DNA from: Collybiopsis luxurians FD-317 M1
Taxonomy: Eukaryota; Basidiomycota; Agaricomycetes; Agaricales; Omphalotaceae
Length of the DNA: 64,000 nt
Reading direction: 5' to 3'
NCBI GenBank assembly: GCA_000827265.1
Contig: KN834763.1
Location: forward strand, 496,001 to 560,000
Under the pieces are notes generated by a model. It had not been told where the DNA came from, made no database searches, and was given only the letters and a program-made list of their open reading frames with translations. Positions 58,921-64,000 of this stretch are shown in pieces. Made by a program: the position numbers and the translations under genes. Every line of letters starts with the position of its first letter. The first letter of the stretch is position 1.

Positions 58921-60499
58921 CTTCACAACTTGACATCAGGAAAATTGGCTCGAGCACCATTGGGATTGAAAAGGACCAGACAGTACATTGATTGTCCCTC
59001 TCTGTGTTGCCCTGGCTGCCCACACCAAAGGCAGCATCCATGCTTCCCTGAATGACTAACTCTGCCGCTAAAGTGTACAAGACCTAGACTATCTGCGGTA
59101 GCCATCAGAACAAAGAGCTTCAATATCTGGGTTGTATTTGAATATGTATTCCAGATACGAAGGCCACCAGCTTTGTTGATTGTGGCAACATGTGCGAGAC
59201 CAGGAAAGAGGAATGACTGGGTGATTTTAGACCTGGAATGACACCGCCGGGACAACATACCATACTTTTTTTTATACTGATGGTTGGGTGAAAATCCACA
59301 AAGGATCCAGATATATATCCAGCAATCGGAATGCTTTTTCTCATATAGCTGAGCACCGTCGAATGAGATAATGAGGAAAACATCATGTTTCGACACTTTC
59401 CCGCATGTATTGCATTCAGCATCTCCATCCCAGAGCAGAAATCATCATACTCCTTGATTGCTTCCCCTCGCTAGACCTGCGCTGTCAACTTTTCAAGCCT
59501 ATCTCCAAAACACCCCATCAACTCGGCCATTATTCCGTCACGTGAGTGAATGTAAAGGATGGTTGAAAACTCACGACGCGCCTTCTTCGAATTTGCATGC
59601 ATCCTCGGAGTCTGGCACCGCAGACAATTATTGAGGGAGCCAAAAGGTCCAGTGTACGCCATACATGAGTTTGCACACATGTTGTGAATGATGGTATTGA
59701 TACCCATGAGGGTTGCAATGTGCCATTTGACTTGAGCATAAGAACCGACATTAGATGATGGATATCGGCGAAGACTAACGGCTCTCGATGCTGCATATTT
59801 GGCCTCAGATACACGCGCAAGGCCAATGAATAGCTCCAGAGAAAGCAGCAAGGTGCAGTCCTCATTTGAATCAGTAATTACGAGAGTATCTTCCTCAGGC
59901 TGCAGCAACAACACTACGGCTTCTTCACTGAGGCCTGTCTGATCCAGAGAAACTGAACAAAGTGTGTTGATAAACTGCTGTGCAATTCGTATGTCCTCAT
60001 TCCATGGGTTTAATGACAGCTGGAAGGTCGGGATTGGAATTATTGTTTTCCAGTGGAGGCAGCGGCGGTGGCAGTGTTGGAGATGGACGAGGTGGTGGTG
60101 AGGGCAGAGGGGATGAATGATTAAATGGATCTGGGGGAGGAGATGTTCGATGAGAAAGGAGGATTCTTGCCAGAACATTAGGTTCATTATTTGACTGCGA
60201 CTGTTCCTGTTGGCCATTAGTCTGTCCTTGTACCTACAATGTCTGTTAGAGTAAGACACTAGATGTAATCTGCATATACCTCAAGTTCTCTAGCGGAAGA
60301 ACTACCACTCCCACCATTTTTGACTAGCGGAATCGTCGTTTTTCTTTGACCGTCGCCGCTTCCGCCCTTGAGAACATTCTGAATTGCTTGAACGGTGCTC
60401 CACATGAGCATAGTAAGTTGTTCGGCTGACTTTAGTACGAGCTTTACAGAACTTAGGACAGTCACAGTAATATTCTTCACCATTTGCTGTAGCGTGCAT
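58921..60499 (-). mobile_element. degraded Plavaka-type transposase, N-terminal part only
   Basis: The minus strand starts near 60499 (MHATANGEEYYCDCPKFCK, VSRTTYYAHVEHR) with the Cys-rich N-terminus of such transposases. After a Pro-rich region the frame shifts, then continues as FINTLCSVSLDQTGLSEEAV, VSLRRYPSSNVGSYAQVKWHIATLMG and CANSCMAYTGPFGSLNNCLRCQTPR. After another break it reads FLIISFDGAQLYEKKHSDCW, SFLFPGLAHVATINKAGGLRIW, VLMATADSLGLVHFSGRVSH and KHGCCLWC. This order matches basidiomycete Plavaka (CACTA-like) transposases. The catalytic C-terminal half is missing after PDVKL, and there are at least two frame breaks, so the element is dead. No flanking inverted repeats were identified by eye. 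Confidence 0.8.
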
Positions 60500-60696
60500 C
60501 GTCGAATAAAGCTGGGAGGAAGTTTTCGACGGAATAAAATCTTTGTTGAAAGATATTAAAAATACAAAGATTGGCCAGCACTACGGTAAAACCCATTGGA
60601 GCTCAACATGGCTCGAAAAGAAAGTTGAAGGGCACTTTCGGCCAGGCTCATCGGCGCTCGTGTCGACTTTCACTCACGGCGCTTACCCTCAACACC

Positions 60697-61755
60697 ATGT
60701 TGGACTCGAATTATCTTCCCTGTTTCGATTCTTTATGTTCACAACTCGCACTTGTTAATTCACCCGTTCACAGCTTCTTGTCGACGATGAGACACGAGTT
60801 TTCTGGATTACAGCAACGAGAACGATCACTAATCGCAGCAATCGGATTCGGGCTTTCGATTCTCTTTTACTTGGTTTCAATATCAGTCTTCCTCCGTTAT
60901 ACGCGAAAGAAAACGAAATCTGCTAAATCCACACTCAACAGCTCTTCTTTCGTTAATCGACATCAGCAGATTCATCGCGCACTCTCTTCCTTCATTGTTC
61001 CCACTCCTCAGGGACGATCCCGTTTTCCTGCGGACTTCTATCTTGCGAGTACACAAATATCGAGCTCGAACGTAAACGCTATCAAGCTGGACTTGGCAAT
61101 TTTTCTTGCTAGATTGCTTAGTGGAAGACTGGAGTTGCGAGAAGACTCTTTGGGCTCTTTGGAATCGCTGGTGAAAGGTTCATTGTGTGTCGATGAGTAT
61201 CAGACTACCTTGAGTGTTGGCAAAAAAATGTGGGCCGACGTCGCTAGTTGGATCCTCCTGGGATCCTATGGATCATCTGGTGGGGCGATGGCGAACAAGA
61301 ACTCGACCCAAGGCGTGCTCGACTTGGACTTTGTTCCATACGGTTCACTGGAAAGTACAATCAAGTCTCTCGTCCTTTCCCTGCCTTTTGGTAGCCGCGC
61401 GGTCGTCGAATTTACTACACTCTCCCCACACATTAAATGGCTCAGCAAAGACTTCGCGTTATGTGCAGTTCCATTCTTGTACAGCCGACAGGACTCGCAG
61501 ATGGAGGCTCCTACTCCTACCCCTATGCTTCTGTCACTAAATCAAGTCATAGCAATCCTTTCTCTACGTTGTTACTCTCCATCCTTAGGCATCATTTCCT
61601 GCACAAACTCCTCCGCCGATTTTTCGACGAATCTCCAGAGGTTAGCACGGGAATTGGCGCCATGTCATGTCGAACAGAAAGCTCTACATTTGTGGCAGGC
61701 GGCACTTTTGAATGCTGGACTGATTCACCGATGGGTGGTCGTAGTGAGCAAGTAG
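60697..61755 (+). CDS. single-pass membrane protein, unknown function
   Basis: Intronless frame of 352 codons from the ATG at 60697 (MLDSNYLPCFDSLCS); the frame is open upstream but from a TTG. One strong transmembrane helix near residues 47-70 (SLIAAIGFGLSILFYLVSISVFLRY) is followed by a Lys/Thr-rich stretch. A soluble C-terminal domain of about 250 residues contains LDLAIFLARLLSGRLELRED and ADVASWILLGSYGSSGG. No domain recognised. It lies between the broken transposase and tRNA-Gly, in the repeat-rich end of the window. The balanced composition and length make it a plausible gene. Confidence 0.5.
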   Translation: MLDSNYLPCFDSLCSQLALVNSPVHSFLSTMRHEFSGLQQRERSLIAAIGFGLSILFYLVSISVFLRYTRKKTKSAKSTLNSSSFVNRHQQIHRALSSFIVPTPQGRSRFPADFYLASTQISSSNVNAIKLDLAIFLARLLSGRLELREDSLGSLESLVKGSLCVDEYQTTLSVGKKMWADVASWILLGSYGSSGGAMANKNSTQGVLDLDFVPYGSLESTIKSLVLSLPFGSRAVVEFTTLSPHIKWLSKDFALCAVPFLYSRQDSQMEAPTPTPMLLSLNQVIAILSLRCYSPSLGIISCTNSSADFSTNLQRLARELAPCHVEQKALHLWQAALLNAGLIHRWVVVVSK

Positions 61756-61848
61756 TTGTATACGATTGCGCCCAATCAATTAGCATCTGAATTTCTGTCG
61801 AATGTTTGAATGTCCTGCACGTCGGTTGTACTGCCACTAAAGGAGGAG

Positions 61849-61854
61849 AAAAAA
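61849..61854 (-). terminator. RNA polymerase III terminator of tRNA-Gly
   Basis: Six T on the minus strand two bases beyond the discriminator base, the expected pol III stop signal. Confidence 0.8.
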
Positions 61855-61856
61855 TT

Positions 61857-61938
61857 TGCAACAGAGGGGAGTCGAACCCCTTTCCCGGCCACGACATCTA
61901 ATGGGAAGACCGGATCATAACCGTTAGACCACTGTTGC
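61857..61938 (-). tRNA. tRNA-Gly (anticodon CCC) with 10-nt intron
   Basis: Acceptor stem GCAACAG pairs with CTGTTGC, discriminator A. T-arm AGGGG-TTCGACT-CCCCT is sound. D-arm TGGTCTAACGGTTATGAT is normal. The anticodon stem CGGTC/GGCCG (one G-T pair) leaves loop TT-CCC-A, a 10-nt intron after position 37, and T38. An alternative alignment would give TCC, also Gly. Confidence 0.85.
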
Positions 61939-64000
61939 TTCAGTAAAGTTGGCCACTACATAATTCATGTAGATACTCCTGTGAATATGACGGCACATCC
62001 CACAGGCCTCCTCCATACAAGTTTGCCGCGAAGGCAAAATAAAGCAAAAAATTGTCAAAGCCTCCGTTGGATCATTAGACATCCCAGTCCTCACCAAGGT
62101 AGTCTAGAATCGGCTTCCGTCAGCTCTCAAGCACGACCAAAGCAGCATTCCCTTATAGGTAAACCATGGTACAGGTCGAACCACTCTCGAAGCCGAAGGC
62201 AACCCCCGCTACGATGTGGACCAAAGGACCTCAAACCACATGCTCTCACTCGCTCCTGCTCCCATATACTCTCTTACCGATCGAAACAACCGGAAGATTT
62301 CCAACCACACTCGCAATCAGGGAAGCCATCAACCAACGGCATCCTTGCTCTCGAAGAGCCGTGAAGGGACGTATGAAACTCGCGGAGCTTGATCAAGGCA
62401 GTCTGTTGCAGAACTATTCCGGTATTCATACATCCCTCGTCTCCGAAAAGACGCCGAGATAGACTGCTCTCTATCCACGAACATCCAGCCGCTCTCCCGA
62501 TCACTTTTCTCCTTGTATGGGCCCCAGCCGCGGAACGTTTACATCGGAAGCAGTGGATGATGGGTACTCACCAGCGGAGCAGTAACCGGATATTGTGAGC
62601 CACCGACACGTCAGGGTGCTAAACTCAAGCCTCAAGCACCCAGTAAGCCGTCGCATAACTGAAGACTGCCAACTGCACTCGAGGCTGAAGAACCTCTATT
62701 ACTACATCCCGAAGGAGTCGTAATTTACTGCCAGCAATGGTTGCACAACTGGCAAACAGGGACTATCGGACCGAGCAGCAGGATCCCGCGCGGGGTAGAA
62801 ACACGAACTAGGTACTTGACATCCACTAGATCCTCGAAAACCCATCTTCTGGCCCCGAGGGAAGTAAACTGTCAAGAAACAGACTAGGGCGAAGAAGAGC
62901 AAGGAAAGAGATACGCGGAAAAGACCTCGAGATGGGTCTTCGCAGCATCTACCCCTGGAAATGCAGATTCCGGGTCTGACACGAGACAAACCCGATCGGC
63001 ACCAAAGCTCGGCTAAAAATCACTTCCCAGCACAGATACAATTGTCCAGAAACCCTTCCACGAGGTGGGAGCGAACTAATAGGATGCAGCGAATCCATCG
63101 TAGTCAGCCTTTCTGTGCCGAAAGGGCGCGAAGTTGGGGGCGGCTGGAGCTGCCCATGCATACCAGGAGCACTGCAAAATAATCACACTTACAGAACCGC
63201 ATATAGGAAGCCAATTGCCGAACTCTGACCACAGCGCGCTCGTGCCAGAGCTAAAGACTCATCGAATACAGACCACCATCTGTCAAGGGGTTCCCACAGC
63301 GCGCTTTTCTGTTCGAGTCCCTTTTATGTCCAGAGTCAGGTTAATCCGTGTCCTATGAGTCCTGATACATATCGTCCCCGTAACCGTACGACTTTACAAT
63401 GCGCGCCGGCTTCTGGACCTCTCCTTCATCCATTTACTGCATCGGCGAATGTACCGAGAGCGAAGAGGGAATAAAGTGGCCACGGCAGTTGAAAGACGGT
63501 AGAACTGCTGCCGGGGTTTAAGCTTCAACTCGCCCGACACGAAATCAAACGAGCCGAGCCCAGCGGGGGTAGGTCAAAGGACCCTGACTGCTGGTATCTT
63601 GTGCGTATGCTTGACCCACATAGGGATTGAACTCATGTAGTGCCAAAGTGAAATTGTGAGGGATCAACCAAACAGAATGGTCTGGTGCCAAGAACATCCT
63701 TGCTAGAGTAATATGACCGAATTTGACATCAATGAGGATGCCAGTGCGAAAGTCACTTGTTAGACGCAAGCGAAGAGCTCGATCTGGGTCCGTAGTGTGC
63801 GTGTCCTGCTCCTGCTCCGACTTGTCACTCTCGAAATCCCGCGACACCTCTCTGGTGCTCCACACATTGGCTCAGCATAACACAGAAGGAAATCCAAGCA
63901 TCAGAGCATTATCCGCCTCCAATACTCGCTCTTCTATTTGAAAACGCATCGTAGACGGTTTTCTGTATGCGCGAGGAAGAGAAGGGATGGATTTGAGACA
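61939..64000. other. right edge, no recognisable gene
   Basis: About 2 kb with many short ORFs on both strands but none with a domain, good splice sites or balanced codon use. Base composition is more GC-rich than the neighbouring intergenic DNA and motifs repeat loosely, like decayed transposon sequence, but I could not assign a family. An ORF on the minus strand (63545-63865) is open for 106 codons without support. Confidence 0.3.

Noticed and set aside
61857..61938. tRNA-Gly read with anticodon TCC
   Set aside because: That alignment puts C at position 37 and a T-G pair at the loop end of the stem; the CCC alignment gives A37 and a stem closed by C-G.

Overview
The window looks like nuclear DNA of a basidiomycete fungus, most likely an agaricomycete (mushroom-forming). 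The evidence is dense genes on both strands, most of them cut by many short introns of about 47-65 nt with GT..AG ends and CTAAC/CTNAC-like branch points, two intron-containing nuclear tRNA genes, conserved single-copy fungal housekeeping genes, and a remnant of a Plavaka-type transposase, a family typical of basidiomycetes. No CRISPR, operon or prokaryotic signal was seen.

Layout. 0.6-4.4 kb: a DUF3445 (haem-dependent oxidative demethylase-like) gene, a polytopic membrane protein on the opposite strand and an alpha/beta hydrolase, which together look like a small metabolic group. 4.5-7.9 kb: CMC4, a poorly conserved phosphatase-like protein and, convergent to it, a protein with two dual-specificity phosphatase domains, one of them dead. 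9-13.1 kb: divergent TIM17 and YME2/RNA12, both mitochondrial inner-membrane proteins. 13.3-17.8 kb: gamma-tubulin, MBF1 and a tetraspanin. 18.2-26.4 kb: the Hrq1 DNA helicase convergent with a SCY1/SCYL2 pseudokinase. 26.8-32.8 kb: a large acidic protein, a small membrane protein, a Ctr copper transporter and an MBIP-like coiled-coil protein. 32.9-36.9 kb: a cytosolic-looking 5'-nucleotidase family protein, tRNA-Gln and the mitochondrial ribosomal protein uS15m. 37.1-44.3 kb: the TFIIH helicase XPB/Ssl2 divergent from an FxFG nucleoporin. 45.1-53.1 kb: alpha-mannosidase (GH38), a perilipin-like lipid-droplet protein and Sym1/Mpv17. 53.1-56.8 kb: an unresolved coding-like stretch, a DUF1275 membrane protein and the EFM7/NNT1 methyltransferase. 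From 57 kb on the character changes: a low-complexity S/P/T-rich ORF, a truncated Plavaka transposase, a one-TM orphan protein, tRNA-Gly and about 2 kb with no recognisable gene. This end looks like the edge of a repeat-rich region.

Themes. Several genes serve mitochondria (CMC4, TIM17, YME2, uS15m, Sym1) and several serve DNA repair, transcription or the nucleus (Hrq1, XPB, MBF1, a nucleoporin), but nothing indicates one shared system beyond ordinary co-location. The most unusual signals are in splicing. Frame reconstruction requires a 2-nt micro-exon in MBF1, a 4-nt micro-exon in the tetraspanin, and GC-AG introns in CMC4, TIM17 and the copper transporter. All exon structures were worked out by eye from frame and family resemblance. 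Coordinates of internal splice sites may be off by a base, and no database search was run.
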